A stretch of DNA of 64,000 nt, from positions 124,001 through 188,000 of the forward strand of contig CAOLHI010002126.1 in the NCBI GenBank assembly GCA_948474755.1. The letters are read 5' to 3'. A program made the position numbers and the translations under genes. Of this stretch, positions 1 through 11,429 are shown one piece after another. Below the pieces are notes generated by a model that ran no database searches, was not told the origin of the DNA, and worked only from the letters and a program-made list of their open reading frames with translations. The DNA is from Ctenosaura bakeri. Its lineage: Eukaryota; Chordata; Lepidosauria; Squamata; Iguanidae. The stretch's first letter is position 1; every line of letters begins with the position of its first letter.

Positions 1-479
1 AGTTAAGACTTGCCTACCGGCAGCAGGGCGATAGTAAAAGTAAAAGAAAGCAGCCTACCTTCTCTCAGAAGAGGCTTCTACAATCTGGGAGCGGACACCA
101 AGAAGGCCATCTTTGGCTTCTTCCTCAATTTTTTCTCTCAAGATGGCAGGACTAACGGGAGAACTTCTTTTGTTGATCTCAAAGCCAAGTCATGGTAGTA
201 TGTGAAAATATAGTCTTTCAGATATTCTGGGTCCAGATTATAAACAACACTTCAAATTGGTCCTGGATCTAAACCAATTCATAATCAATGGACCTCCTTT
301 AACAAGTGAGTTGTGTAATTCTAGCCCTAGTTAACAGCATTTTGACAACTTCACATACAGTTCACTACAACTATGAATCTGCAATCCATGGCATATGTCA
401 TTGTGGTATGGCACTCCATATATGATATCTCCAATAACAATACAGCAGTGCTGTAGTCTTCATCATGTAAATTTACAAT

Positions 480-650
480 CCAGGGTTGAATCCAGGAGTA
501 CATCCAAATTGTGAACCTATGTCTTCCAGGGGAATGTAGCTCCACCTAGTATAAGCTGAATCTCTATTTCTTGATGTGCCTCTGGATGGCCTGGGAGTAC
601 TTCTGTCTTGCTTGTTATTCCATATTCAGTTTGTTAGTCATCATTAAACA
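480..650 (-). mobile_element. LINE fragment, same family as 36437-37640
   Basis: CTTCCAGGGGAATGTAGCTC, CACCTAGTATAAGCTGAATC and TATTCCATATTCAGTTTGTT run parallel to CTTCAAGAGGAATGTAACCC, CATCTAACACAGGCTGAATC and AGTTTCAGTTTGTTTG in the 36.6-kb copy. Confidence 0.5.
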
Positions 651-1331
651 TCTGAAGACAGCATGTAGAAGATGGAATAAAGTTGTTTTCTGGTGTTTGG
701 GAACTTTGACATAAACCAGTAGATTCAGATGGCAAGAGAAGAAATTCCGTGTAAACATTAGAAAGAACTTCTTGACTGTAAGAGCAATTTCAGAACAGAA
801 TAGGCTGCTGAGAAAGAAGTGGACTCTCTTTCTTTGGAGGTTTTAAAGCAACAGTTGGAGTTCATCTCTCAGTATGTGTTAGTTGTGTATTCCTGCATGG
901 CAGAGGGCTGGACTAGATGGCCCTTGCTGATACTATGATTTGTTCCATGTCTTCTACCAATATTTTTAACCTGGTCACTGTTCCATTCATTTCCCTGCTG
1001 GATTCCTGGTAAGCCAGAGGGGCTGCTTTGAATTCATGCTGTGGCATGCAATGGACAAGAATGATTGTACCCACTGTTCCTTTATTCACTACCATGCCTG
1101 GCACTCCACTGTATATTTCCTCCTACTCTGTATAATTCTAATGGCTATTCCCTGTTCCCTTTCCCCGTATCCCTCTTTTGTAAAAATACGAGGAGACAGA
1201 GACTTCCCCATACAGATATTCTTGGGAAACTTTGTCTCCTTGTGCTGACTTAAGCTTCTAGTAGGCTTAATTCTGGCACTTGAGGTGGCTTAGAAAAGTC
1301 TTCTGTTTCTTTTGAATCTTTCTTTGAAGGA
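651..1331. other. No gene seen
   Basis: AT-moderate sequence with stops in all frames. The part from about 740 to 925 (AGAAAGAACTTCTTGACTGT, then GGACTCTCTTTCTTTGGAGG) resembles an old CR1 3' end on the plus strand, because it parallels the complement of 10680-10830. Confidence 0.5.
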
Positions 1332-1347
1332 TGTGTGTGTGTGTGTG
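1332..1347. repeat. (TG)8 microsatellite
   Basis: Perfect dinucleotide run next to the 5S-headed SINE. Confidence 0.9.
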
Positions 1348-1371
1348 CACATGCATGCACTTATCTGCATG

Positions 1372-1560
1372 TAGCTGTGTGCCTTCAAGTGACCTGTTAA
1401 CTTATGATGACCTCATGGATTTCAGAGTTTTCTTAGGCAAGGAATACTCAGAGGTGGTTTACCAATTTCTTCCTCTGAAATACAGCCTAGAGCATCTGGT
1501 ATTCGTTGGTGGCCTTCTATCCAAGTTCTAACTGGGGCTGCTCTGGTGCCTTTAGGGTAT
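1372..1560 (-). mobile_element. 5S rRNA-headed SINE with Sauria-like tail, reverse strand
   Basis: The right end on the plus strand, GGTATTCGTTGGTGGCCTTC followed by TATCCAAGTTCTAACTGGGG, matches the complement of the 3' half of 5S rRNA, including its internal control region. The left end, GTGCCTTCAAGTGACCTGTT, matches the tail of the tRNA-headed SINEs elsewhere in the window. The element is therefore a SINE whose head derives from 5S rRNA and whose tail is shared with the tRNA-headed family. It is diverged and has no exact termini. Confidence 0.72.
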
Positions 1561-2981
1561 TTAGGCCCCTGTGGATTATACTCCCTGCCAAATTTTCTGT
1601 TGAGCATCTTATTTGGAAAATCTGTTCTGTATCACTTCAGTACACTTCACTTCAGTACACTCTACCGAGTGTATATTGCACATTCCAAGCATTATACTGA
1701 TGTGCATTATATCACTAATGCTGAGGGCAACACTAGCTGATAAGCCACTGTTGTTAATACTGAATTGCAGTGTATGTTACTAAGGTTGAGGGATCCTCCC
1801 TATGAGGCTGTTGCTGTAGTTCTCAGTGTGTCTGGTGTTTTTGTTAATATGCAAACAATGTTTCTGTTGTCCTAGACTCTGTTCTGGCAATTCCAGCAAC
1901 CAGCAGTAACATTTTATTCCACTGTTGAACAGGTTTTCTCCTCAGTTACAAGAGCTTTTTTTTTTTTTAAGAGTTATAGTGCATCAGTGAATCGATGAAA
2001 GGACACTTTTCCACTACAGCACTATAAGTGTTTAAAAAAAGAGAGGGGGGAGAAAATTTGCCCTTCATACCACAGGATCACCTTAATGAACCATGCGCTC
2101 CATTTTAAAAAAAAAACTTTGAAGGAGTTCAACTGCAGATCACTACTAACGTCCCTTTTAAAAAGAATGGAATAAGAGGATACAGAAACAACAACCAACA
2201 GGTAAACACAACAAACCCAAAGACCTATATTGTGAGAAGTCAACACTTCTTAGACCAGTCTGGAAGATCTGTGAGACAAGAATAGCCTGCTTATAGCTTT
2301 GCTCAGATCTGAAGCAGAGAAGTCCAAGTTTGGATTCTTAGGGTAGTATCTTGTTGGTGCTGATTCACTGTCAGAATGCTCTTTCATTCAGCAAAGTGTT
2401 GGGCAGAGTGTATCTCTATCATGTGGCGTAGAAAAAAGTGTGCCTCTGCCAATGATACTGAGGATTCCTTCCTTCTCCCTGCTAAAAAGCAGACCCTACT
2501 GAAAAATGTGAGAGGAATGAACGTGGAAGAAAGGAAACCACTAAAAATTGCTTCCCTCCTTGTCCCACTCCAAGGAGCCTCTGATGGGTCAATGAGATTC
2601 TTCTGGTGGAGTGATCTCAATTGGACACACCATTTAGCCAGTCTTCCATATGGTGCTACTATGCTACAGAAAGAGATGTTTGTAGTCTATCCGTTTGAAG
2701 GTTCTGAATAGGATTAATCTTACAGTCAAGTTTAGATGACAACATTTTAAAACTTCTGTGGCAACTGATGTGATTATAGCCCTGTCACACTTGCACTACC
2801 CCGTACAAACTCTTGCAGATTTATGGGGGTCGTGGTATTCTCTTTAATTGCAGAAGTTATCCCTATTGCTTTGGCTAGAGATATACATTCTCACCCAGAC
2901 ATGCCTCCTATATGTTCCCAAAGTATTCATGTTGTGAAAACTTTTATTTCAATTAGTCCTATATGCAATATACTGAATCAA
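1561..2981. other. No gene seen
   Basis: Includes a short duplication (CACTTCAGTACA, about 1634-1660) and poly-T/poly-A tracts. A 111-codon frame (2376-2711) has no domain and no splice signals, and is treated as chance. Confidence 0.5.
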
Positions 2982-3075
2982 TGTGGAGTAGTGGTTAGAA
3001 TGTTGGACTGGGACTTGGGAAATCCAGGTTCAAGTCATCTCTGAGCCATGAAATTCACTGGGTGATCATTGACTT
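2982..3075 (+). mobile_element. SINE 5' fragment
   Basis: TGTGGAGTAGTGGTTAGAAT with GTTGGACTGGGAC is the tRNA-like head. CCAGGTTCAAGTCATC is the B-box region and TTCACTGGGTGATCATTGAC the start of the body. The 3' half is absent, so only the promoter-bearing part remains. Confidence 0.75.
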
Positions 3076-3319
3076 TCAACTTGACCTGTCTTTCCAGATT
3101 ATAGATTACCTCAAACTCATTAGAGCAGAGATGGGCATATGTGGTCCTTGGAACCACTAAATGAAGCCACTGAAGAGCCACAGAAGTCCCCCCAAAGCTC
3201 CCACACTATTTTTTAAAAAAATCAGACAGATTTTTTGCTCCCACATCACCCAAAATGTGCCCACAACACAATGGTTTTCTTCCCATGACCCTCCAAAGCC
3301 TCCAAGCCTCACCCAAACT

Positions 3320-3320
<1 letters not shown>

Positions 3321-3347
<27 letters not shown>
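3321..3347. repeat. (AC)13 microsatellite
   Basis: Perfect dinucleotide run. Confidence 0.95.
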
Positions 3348-3350
<3 letters not shown>

Positions 3351-3639
3351 TTTTAAAATGTACCTAAAATCAGCCAAAATGACTACCAGAAATGACATTG
3401 CATTGCTTAGGGTTCTCCAAAATATGTCAGTGTAGCCTGCCATTGGGGCACAGGTTGGAAAAATGGCCCCACTTACATAAACAAGCAAACAAACAAACAA
3501 ATAAAATTTAAAAAGAGAGCTAGAAAGATCATTTTCCTATAAACATGCATCATACCTAGACTCAATACACATTATACCTATGTGTCTTCATCTCATTGTG
3601 TTTCTACTCTTATTCTCAGTATTGAAAAGTTTTCATTTA

Positions 3640-4100
3640 AGAATTTTTATCTATGTGCAGTTCTGTACGGTGTTCTTTAAATATTCATGATCCATGCTAG
3701 TGTATCTCAATTACCATACAAGTGCCGAGAATGTCTGGGAAAGAAAGCTGTGTCTCCCATGCTAAACACCGTGGTTTAGCTGGAATTTACTCGGAAATGC
3801 AAAGGAAATTATTTTTAAAATAGTGCTCTGATTGCTTTACCTTAGTTATGGGTTTCACTAGCAACTAAGTGAAACATTATTTGTTGTGCGTACTTATCTC
3901 AGAGCCCAAGTAAAAATTACATTTGTTCTATTTAAAAGACCGAACTGAATAGTATTATCCCAAAATACTATTGACTGGCATATGCCAATTTCCTTGTCAG
4001 TCATTAGCACCACTGCAGTAACCAGGGAGTGAGCTTTCTTCCAGAGCTATTCTTAACATGTGGCATGTGCAGCAAATACTTGATTGATTATTACTTAGTA
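3640..4100. promoter_or_regulatory. Candidate conserved non-coding block
   Basis: No repeat family is recognisable. The block has balanced composition, no microsatellite, and words such as TTTAAATATTCATGATCCAT, TGACTGGCATATGCCA and TCTATTTAAAAGACCG, the kind of non-repetitive AT-moderate sequence typical of conserved enhancers. This is inference from texture only. Confidence 0.3.
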
Positions 4101-4441
4101 AAATGTTTCCTTTTTTTTTTTTTTTTTGCAAAAAAAGAGAGAATATATAGACATACTTTCATTTGTACTTCAGCTCCAAGACTCAGATTAGATGGATGAC
4201 TTGAAATGGCACAAGGGTTAACTAATATGAAAGTACAGTAATTATCTTTAGTTGCCCTTACATTCTGCTCTATGCTGAGGGGAAGGAATGATTTTACATT
4301 TCATAGAATTTATTTTATAAAACTGTGAGTGGGCTGTTGCCTTATTAAACTACTTCATAATTGGGATAAAATAAATAAATAAATTACATGGGCACAACTC
4401 TAAAGATTATTTAGTGAAATAAACAGCTTGTATGTGTCTCC

Positions 4442-5227
4442 TGTCAATCATACAGGGTGTGATAGATGCTGCTGCTGTGATTATGGAGCAACTGATTGTG
4501 CCTGGGACCGAGCCAGTGAGTGGGATAGATGATGTCTCTGAGATCGAGGAGCAACTGACTGTGCCAAGGACTGGGCCAGTGAGTGAGCAAGTCAACTTGC
4601 AAACATCCCCCGGACTGGAAGGTCAAACAGAGACAGAGGCCATTTCCGTACGAGCCTGTCTAGCGCGACGATTCCACTTTCAACCTCCTCTGGAATCCTG
4701 GGGTTTGCAGTTTCGGTAGGGGCCAGCCGGCCCCTCCCGAAACTGCAAACCCCAGGATTCCAGAGGAGGTTGAAAGTGGAATCGTCGCGCTAGAACAGGC
4801 TCGTGCGGAAATGGCCAGAGTTGTCCCAGCCAGCTCATGACCAAGAGGGAACCAGCAGTAATGCAAAGGAGTGGCAGCCACCTGTGCCTCATAGTCCTCA
4901 ATCATGAAAAAGGCTGCTCAGAGGGGAGCTGCATGGACTAGGTTGAAGAAACAATAACAAGCAGCACCTGTTCACAGTGGCTATTTAAGCCTGCCAGCAT
5001 GGCTACTCTTCTTGTAGCAAACTACTAGCAGGCTTTCACAACCTTTGTGTCTCCTGCTCCCTGAAACCCTCTGGACAGATCTCTGCCTCCTGAACCTTTG
5101 GACTGGACCTTGACATGGCTTGGCTTGTGTTTTCCTGGTGTTTGGTATATTCAGACTCTCCCTGAAGGTATTCCTGACCTCCCTCCTCCCTTGCTGGCTG
5201 TGGCTCAGCAGGGAGAGTTTCTTGACA
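4442..5227 (+). mobile_element. LTR-like sequence (Gypsy-type suspected) containing a MITE
   Basis: The block begins TGTCAA (4442) and ends TTGACA (5222-5227), short inverted ends of LTR type. It has a TATA-like CTATTTAAGCC (about 4980), then a pyrimidine-rich tract (CTCCTGCTCCCTGAAACC, about 5050) like a transcribed R-U5 region. Near the start an imperfect repeat of about 66 bp occurs twice (GAGCAACTGA.TGTGCC at about 4485 and 4550). A palindromic MITE splits the block at 4638. The 5-bp flanks do not match, so a clean solo LTR is not proven. The alternative is a 3' fragment of an LTR retrotransposon or a chance match of the ends. Confidence 0.5.
4638..4816. mobile_element. Near-perfect palindromic MITE, 179 bp
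   Basis: Almost the whole element is one inverted repeat. GGCCATTTCCGTACGAGCC at the left is answered by GGCTCGTGCGGAAATGGCC at the right. The arms meet at GGCCAGCCGGCC around 4720-4732. AGA stands on both sides (4635-4637 and 4817-4819), a 3-bp target duplication. Arm identity is high and CpGs are retained (TAGCGCGACGATTCCAC), so this copy is young or its arms have been homogenised. It has no coding capacity. TIR length, 3-bp duplication and palindromic build suggest PIF/Harbinger-type mobilisation, by inference only. Confidence 0.88.
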
Positions 5228-5357
5228 CAGGGATTGAATGGAAGAAGGTATTGTGTAAAATGGCAGGCCTTGTGTGCTTTTCCATAATGGAACCAACATG
5301 ATAATGAAAATCATGGTGTTGGATCTTTGAGGCCAAAAAGCTCTCTGACTAAGAATT

Positions 5358-5436
5358 CTAAATGCCCCTCCTTAAACTGTGAACCTCAGGATTCCATAGA
5401 ATGTTGAAAGTGGAACAATAGCATTATGAAAGGCCT
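5358..5436. mobile_element. Right-arm remnant of a palindromic MITE
   Basis: CCTCCTTAAACTGTGAACCT then GATTCCATAGAATGTTGAAA and GTGGAACAATAGCATTATGA matches the right arm of the 7817 element. The left arm is absent. Confidence 0.55.
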
Positions 5437-7640
5437 TTGCAATTTCTCTGTGCTGAGCAGATGATATGGAAGCTATCTCCATTCTTAGCCAGTTTGAAGC
5501 ATTCCAACTTGTATGTTCTGCTTTCATCTTTTTGGATATCATACTATAGATGACTTGTTTGTTTGGCTTTTCTGGTTAAAGAATATGAAGCTGAATTTTC
5601 TTTGATCTAAAACTGGGTCTTGCCAATTACTATTGGACTAGAGAAAATTCATTTTCCATTGCTCAGGAAAGACTTTACACCCCCCTTCTAAAGAGCTGTA
5701 AGACATTCATCTTTTGGACTTGTTCTTCAGTTCACCGAAACCATGCAGATCAAATATTGTCAAAACAACTTGATTAGCTGATCATTTAACCTCACCCCTT
5801 GGATGTCTTACAGTAATGGCCAACCAGTCAAAATGCAAAATATTAAACAAGGTCACACTACTATCTCATCCCACTATAACTCACAGATTACAAAAGGCAT
5901 TAAAATTCTGATACCCCATTCATAAGAAAAAGATTGTAATGAGAATAGAAAATGGCACAACATTAATTCATTTTGTGACAAAAAATATAATGAGAATGGG
6001 AAATAGTACAAACATAACTCATTCTTGCTACAGCTATAAGATTGTAATGTCATGGTTCATATCACATACTCTGAAAGAAAGGTAGGGCTGTAGAACTGTT
6101 ACAGTGCAATTTGGTCTAGCTAATTTTGAATTTAGGTATCATTATTATACATACAATATCACAAACATTTAAATTCTATATACTAAAAGTCCTTGGTTTT
6201 CCATTTCAATGTTTATAGTTTTTTTAAAAAAATGGTTGTATTACATATCGACAAACTTCTGCTTTGACATTCTTCCCACTAACAATTTGCTTATGCTTTA
6301 GTAAAGTATAACAATGTTGGGGTGATCTGAGAAATGGACATTTGTAACTGAAAACTTCAGGTGTTGAATGACATATATGCATAATGTTTCAGCTTGTGAA
6401 TGATACCACTTTTTTCCCATTGAAGCAGAATTTGGCAGCTGTCACTCATGCTTCTATATTCTTGAATAAAGAGCGCATTAGCTATATGTGCAATTCAAAG
6501 TTGCATCAGTTGAATACCTCTGTGATGGGCCCGTTTTGTGAGATCTTTGGATTAGTAGTTTGGTGAAGTAATTAAAATGCTTTGCTAAAGAAGATATTTA
6601 GTGTTGTAGTTCATGGAATGGTATTAGAGCTTTCTAGCAGAGAATGCTAAGTGCCTCATCAAACTATAAATCCCAGTATTCATTAGTTATTTTATCTCAT
6701 TAGTTATTTATTTATTAGTTATTTATACCCGCCTTTTTCCCAGAATAAAAGGATTGTGTAGGATAGTGTCAAACTATGTTAAGTGAAGACATGCTATATG
6801 TTAAGCTGCCTTTGATACCAATTTGGATCTTTTGCTAGCATAGAATGCAGTGGACTAACTTCCTTTCTCAACCAAGGTTCAGTGGATCCCAGCAGACGTT
6901 TTACACCAGTAACTCAGCATCTGCACAGCCTCTCATTACCTACTGCTTCCATTAAAAGTACTAGCTTAATTTATAAAGACCTAGCTGGCTGCATTAAATT
7001 GTTCCACTATACACCCAGACTGGGCAGAAGATGGATTCAGATCTACCAGTAGACATCTAAATGTTTGATGCTTGCTTTAGATCAGTAAGTGTTTTTCTGA
7101 TTCCCACTTGTCTAATAACAGTATCACAATAACACTGGCATCTCCACTCCATGCCATCTCAAATTAGGTTGCTGAAAAAGTTGTTATGAATATGGTATCT
7201 CCTCTGCCAGGTAAGTAGACTGAAAATGAATGCGATGGTGGGAAGGAATCAGGCCTGGATTCTTGTGTGAAAGGACTTTTAAGTATAGCTCCCATACTGT
7301 TTATAATTTTCAGGGCTGCTTGTATGTTCAGAAGAGCCCTGTTCATGAATTCTTAGTGTATGCCTGCCTACTTGAGCCATTCTTTTGCACAACAGCTGGG
7401 GACAATACCTTTATTAGATCAAGCCAAATGAAACAAAAGTATTCCCAAACTTAATGAATTTTGGGTGGGCTTGATAAAATACTAATTTCAACTCTGGGTT
7501 TTTATTCATAGACCAACTACATTTGCTTTCTTATTAGTACCAGCCTCTGCTTAGTGGACCTTGTAGTCCTAGATGTTCCTGTATGCTTGCAGTATGTCCA
7601 TTCTTGCCATACAGACTTGTATCTTGCAATGACCCTCATT
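5437..7640. other. No gene seen; old repeats only
   Basis: AT-rich spacer. Beyond the MITE remnant at 6600 and a LINE 3' remnant (6700-6765), nothing is supported. Confidence 0.5.
6600..6692. mobile_element. Centre remnant of a long-centre MITE
   Basis: GTTGTAGTTCATGGAATGGT, TTTCTAGCAGAGAATGCTAA and CATCAAACTATAAATCCCAG follow the centre of the long-centre variant. A LINE-like 3' remnant (ATACCCGCCTTTTTCCCAG) follows directly. Confidence 0.45.
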
Positions 7641-7692
7641 GGAGTAAACACCATTTTACTCAGTGTGGCTTACTGTTTGGAATACAGATCAA

Positions 7693-8112
7693 TAGAGCCT
7701 GTGTGGTGTAGTGGTTTGACCATTGGACTCTGGCTCTGGAGATCAAGGTTCAGATCTCTGCTTAGCCTTGGCAACCCACTGGGTGACCTTGGGCAAGTCA
7801 CACTCTTTCAGTCTAAGGCCATTTCCGCACTAGGGTGTTATAGCGCTATGATTCCACTTTCAACATCCTATGGAATCCTGGGGTTTGCAGTTTCAGGAGG
7901 GGCTGGCCGGCCCTTCCCGAAACTGCAAACCCCAGGATTCCATAGGATGTTGAAAGTGGAATCACAGTGCTATAACACTCTAGTGTGGAAATGGCCTAAG
8001 AGTAAGGCAAAAAAACAACAACCCTCTGAACAATCTTACCAACAAAACCCCATCACAGTTTTGGTCTCCTTAAGCTGAAAACAACTTGAGGGCACCCAAG
8101 AATAACAATGGT
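7693..8112 (+). mobile_element. tRNA-derived SINE, Sauria-type, split by a MITE
   Basis: The tRNA-like head GTGTGGTGTAGTGGTTTGA carries an A-box-like region, and AGGTTCAGATC is the degenerate B box. The body CCACTGGGTGACCTTGGGCA follows. After the MITE the element continues with ACCCTCTGAACAATCTT and ends near AACTTGAGGGCACCCAAGAA. The tail is like that of the other SINE copies here and resembles the lizard Sauria SINE, whose 3' end is shared with Bov-B/RTE LINEs. It would have been transcribed by RNA polymerase III. The copy is diverged and not intact. Confidence 0.85.
7817..7996. mobile_element. Palindromic MITE, 180 bp, inserted in a SINE
   Basis: Same family as the 4638 copy. It starts GGCCATTTCCGCAC, has mirrored arms around CCAGGATTCCATAGGATG, a centre at GGCTGGCCGGCCC, and ends GTGTGGAAATGGCC. 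TAA is duplicated on both flanks (7814-7816 and 7997-7999), the TWA target type of PIF/Harbinger elements. Both sides of the insertion read as one continuous SINE once the MITE is removed, so the insertion boundary is exact. A 174-codon open frame across this block is an artefact of the palindrome. Confidence 0.9.
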
Positions 8113-8594
8113 TCAATTGTTGAGATAAGATCACCTTCTCTTTGTTGTGCCATCATGATTTTTGGGATCTTAACATCTTAATCTGCACTGAAGCATGAAA
8201 GCACACAAATATCATGGAGGCATAGGATGACATGCAGGAACAGCATAGCAATTCCCTTTCCTAGAAATCCAAGAAAGTCCAAGGGGTATACATCTAGAAA
8301 ACTACAATAATACATTCAACTTTAGAACAGTTTTTAAGAGCCAAGATTTAAAAGGTGAACATTTTAATTTTACTTTCTTATATTTGAATGCAGATATTTA
8401 AAAATCAGCTGCTTTTATATCTACTTCAAGTCCTTTGGAAAGGGTACTCAAGAAGCTGAGCTGAATAAATAGAATCAACTGAATAAGAACAGATAGTTAT
8501 CAGCTGACTAATCTGAAATAGGACATTTCTCAAGAAAAACAAATTGAGTGAAAGACACTAATAGTATCCCTAGTTACAGCTAAATTCAGATTAA

Positions 8595-9008
8595 GGCCCT
8601 TTCTGCAACTTACCTTTTTGCGGAGCTGGGGTGTGGGGATCGCGCAATTAGCCTCTAGCGAGAAGCTCTCGTGTCCTGGTTCCTTCAGCAATGTAGCTGC
8701 TGCCTGCTCGCATGAGAGCCCCTCCTCTTCCTTCCGCAGTGCAGCCTGGGAGTTTCTGCACTGGGGCAGGAAGCGTGAGCACTGCAGCTCTGGAGCTCCG
8801 CATGCATGGCAAGTGCACGTGGGGCCTCAGAGCGATGCGCGATCGCACACCATTTTCAGCTCACAGCCGAAAATGAAAAAGTGCATGATCAGCACCTGCC
8901 AGACCCTGGAGCATTGCTTGATTGCGAGTGCATTGTGTGGACTGCTCCTTGCAACCGCGCAATGCTCGAGGGGCCCTTTTGCATGGCAAATGCCACGTGA
9001 AAAGGGCC
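8595..9008 (+). mobile_element. CpG-rich GGCCC-ended non-autonomous element, 414 bp
   Basis: It starts GGCCCTTTCTGCAACTTACC and ends CACGTGAAAAGGGCC. The interior is GC- and CpG-rich (GCGATGCGCGATCGCAC). It aligns by eye over its whole length with 50298-50728, and in reverse with 44179-44591. Several overlapping open frames (up to 140 codons) occur on both strands because stops are rare in GC-rich DNA. None has a recognisable domain. No clear target duplication: TAA on the left, TCT on the right. Confidence 0.8.
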
Positions 9009-9381
9009 TCTGTCTTCACCTGTCTGCATCCTACATGTAATTCCCCCCCCCCGGAACATACACACACTCCATGGAGTACCTCCTAAATTCAAATGGTTTC
9101 ATGTTTCAGACATTATCTGTACTGTGCTGTGTTCATGACAGGTGAGCCTTTTTCACTAAGTACCAGTGCTGGGAGCAGACCTTCATAACAGTTCCTACTC
9201 TTCAAGGAACAAGAATGTTTATAGAGGAGAAAGTAAGTCCGTTGTTCTTAAGAAATCACACAGTATTTGCTGCTACTGCTATTGCTCCTGCTGCTGCTAC
9301 TGGAGGTGGGATAAAATAGAGAACAAGCTAGAAATTAGGTCCTGCAGCCAGTGGTGGTGATACATAGATGATGAGTCTTTC

Positions 9382-9604
9382 AGCCCTTTCAAACTATGCA
9401 ACTGTAGTGCTATGATTCTCCTATAACTACCATGGCAATATCTATGGAGTCCTAGGATTTGTAGTTTAGGATGGAACAATTAGAATGCTTTGCCAGAAAG
9501 CTCATCTAGTGCTTCACCAAATGGCAAAGCCCAGAATGCCTTAGGATGCAACCATGGCAGCTAAAGTGGAATCATAACTCTATAATTGTACAGTATGAAA
9601 GGAC
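9382..9604. mobile_element. Palindromic MITE, older variant
   Basis: The left part reads GCCCTTTCAAACTATGCAAC then TGCTATGATTCTCC. The right part ends GTACAGTATGAAAGGACTC, with GTGGAATCATAACTCTATAA before it. The middle contains AGAATGCTTTGCCAGAAAGC. Same architecture as the 31713 and 45135 copies, but with much more divergence and an extra CCATGGCA in both arms. Confidence 0.65.
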
Positions 9605-9642
9605 TCCTCAAGAAAGCAGTAACTTCATCTAGACCTTGGACC

Positions 9643-9700
9643 ATGGGTGGGGAACCTTTTGTTGCTGAGGGCTCCATTCCCTTGGAGTAATCTCTTCAGC
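9643..9700. mobile_element. hAT terminus fragment
   Basis: CATGGGTGGGGAACCTTTTG then TTGCTGAGGGCTCCATTCCC resembles the end of a hAT element of the 'gtggggaacctttt' type. The rest of the element is not recognisable. Confidence 0.5.
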
Positions 9701-10618
9701 TATGCATGTCAGCAGATTGTTCAGCTGAAACCAGTGGAGAATTGGGAAAAGGAAAAAGAAGAGCATTGTTTATACTAAACTCAGCAGTGACACGTTTCTG
9801 TATATATTCTAGATGCAACAGAGATGGATGCCTTCTGCCCTAGGACAAGGAAGAGACTACCTCATTCTGTACTTGCTGACTTAGTCTTGGCTGTGGGGCC
9901 ATTCCCACTCCCTGGAAAACCTTCCCTTCTCAGACCCAATACAGGATCATATCAGAAAGGTCATTCTATAACTCCGTTGAAACTTTTTCAGTGCCTTTTG
10001 GTGGTAGGAAAGAACCACATCCTCTCCTCCCACATGAAGATGATATCTCAGTGTTCCTAAACTTGATGTGTTTTAGATGTTTTGGGAAAAACTCTTAATA
10101 TTCCTGATCATGGCCATACTGGCTGGCACTGAGGGGAAGTCCGAAACTGCTGATGGGCACCATGGAGGAGAAGGTTCAGACATTCTATATGAGATGTGGC
10201 CTCTACTTGAATCCTCAATCACATGACAGCCCCTTTTGTATTTCTCTCCTTTCAGAGAAGGAGGGTAGGCTTACATAAATGGTCCCTCCTTATTAGCAAA
10301 GTCCGTGAAGAATACCCAGACTGGATCATGAACACTTTCAGCATGGTTCCTTTTGTGTTGCCAGCTTTTAAATGAGAATTTCCTTTTTACTAGTTAAGTT
10401 TAGAAGCCATTATGAAGACTGTGTATGAGGAACGTTAAATCAAGGGAACAAATATAACCATTACAGTGTTTTAAATCAATAGATTAACGAATGGAACCTG
10501 CAAGAAAATTTCACATCCTAGAGTGCTTAAGTGCCCTTTTCCAAGCTATTCCATTCCAACCAGGACTTCTCCCTTTCCCCAGTTTCTATTTTTTAATTTT
10601 TTTTCCATACAGTAAAAT
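9701..10618. other. No gene seen
   Basis: Unique-looking sequence with a 78-codon chance frame. No repeat or signal is recognised. Confidence 0.45.
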
Positions 10619-11425
10619 AGTCATAGAATCATAGTAACACAGAGTTGGAAGAGACCCTCAGGAGCCATCCAGTCCAACCCCCTTCGGCCATGCAGGAGCG
10701 AACACTCAAAGCACCCCCAGCAAATGGTCATCCAGCCTCTGCTTAAAAACCTCCAAAGAAGGAGACTCCACCACATTCCTAGGCAGCATATTCCACTGCC
10801 AAACAGCTCTGACCACCAGGAAGTTCTTCCTGAAGTTCAGGTGGAATCTCTTTTCTTGTAGTTTGCTTCTTGTCCTAGTCTCTGGAGCAGCAGAAAACAA
10901 GCTTGCTCCATCTTCAACATGACATCCCTTCAAATATTAAAACATGGCTATCATGTCTCCTCTTAACCTTCTTTTTGTCAGGCTAAACACACTTAGCTCC
11001 CTAAGCAGCTCTTCAAAGGGCATGGCTTCCAGACCCTTTGCCATTTTGGTCACCCTCCTCTAGACACATTTCAGCTTGTCAATATCCTTCTTTAACTGTG
11101 GAACCCCGAACTGGACACAGTGTTTCAAGTGAGATCTAACCAAAGCAGAATAAAATGGTATTTTTCCTTCCCTTGATTTCAACACTATACTCCTGTTGAT
11201 GCAGCCCAGAATTGCACACCTTTCACACTTTGTTCCTTTCACACATACTGTTGTCCAGCCAGGTGTCTCCTGTCCTATATTTGTGCACTTCATTTTTTCT
11301 GCCTAGGTGTAGGACCTTACATTTCTTTGTGTTGAGACTCATTTTGTTAGCTTTGGACCCACTCCCCAATCTGTCAAGGTCATTTTGAATGTTGATCCTG
11401 TCCTCTGGGGTGTGATTTTGTTATA
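10619..11425 (-). mobile_element. CR1-type LINE, 3' part of ORF2 plus 3' end
   Basis: On the minus strand two coding remnants lie in order. 11293-11060 contains the stretch ALVRSHLKHCVQFGVPQLKK, and 10933-10706 contains NFRKNFLVVRAVWQWNMLP and ends DDHLLGVL. These resemble the last part of CR1 reverse transcriptase polyproteins, including the Q-W-N-x-LP segment near the C-terminus. The frame is broken between the two pieces and stops are present, so the copy is dead. The element ends near 10620, where the plus strand reads CATAGAATCATAG. This is the complement of the ATTCTATG octamer tail typical of CR1. The 5' end is truncated, as is usual for this clade. The interior reads as the amniote CR1 consensus I remember. 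Confidence 0.88.
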
Positions 11426-11429
11426 ATTA

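Noticed and set aside
3128..3480. Possible hAT element from GCAGAGATGGGCATATGTGG to the AGGTTGGAAAAATGGCCCC end
   Set aside because: Ends only loosely resemble each other and no 8-bp duplication could be found.
7554..8078. 174-codon open frame
   Set aside because: It runs through a SINE and a palindromic MITE, so its length is a by-product of the inverted repeat.
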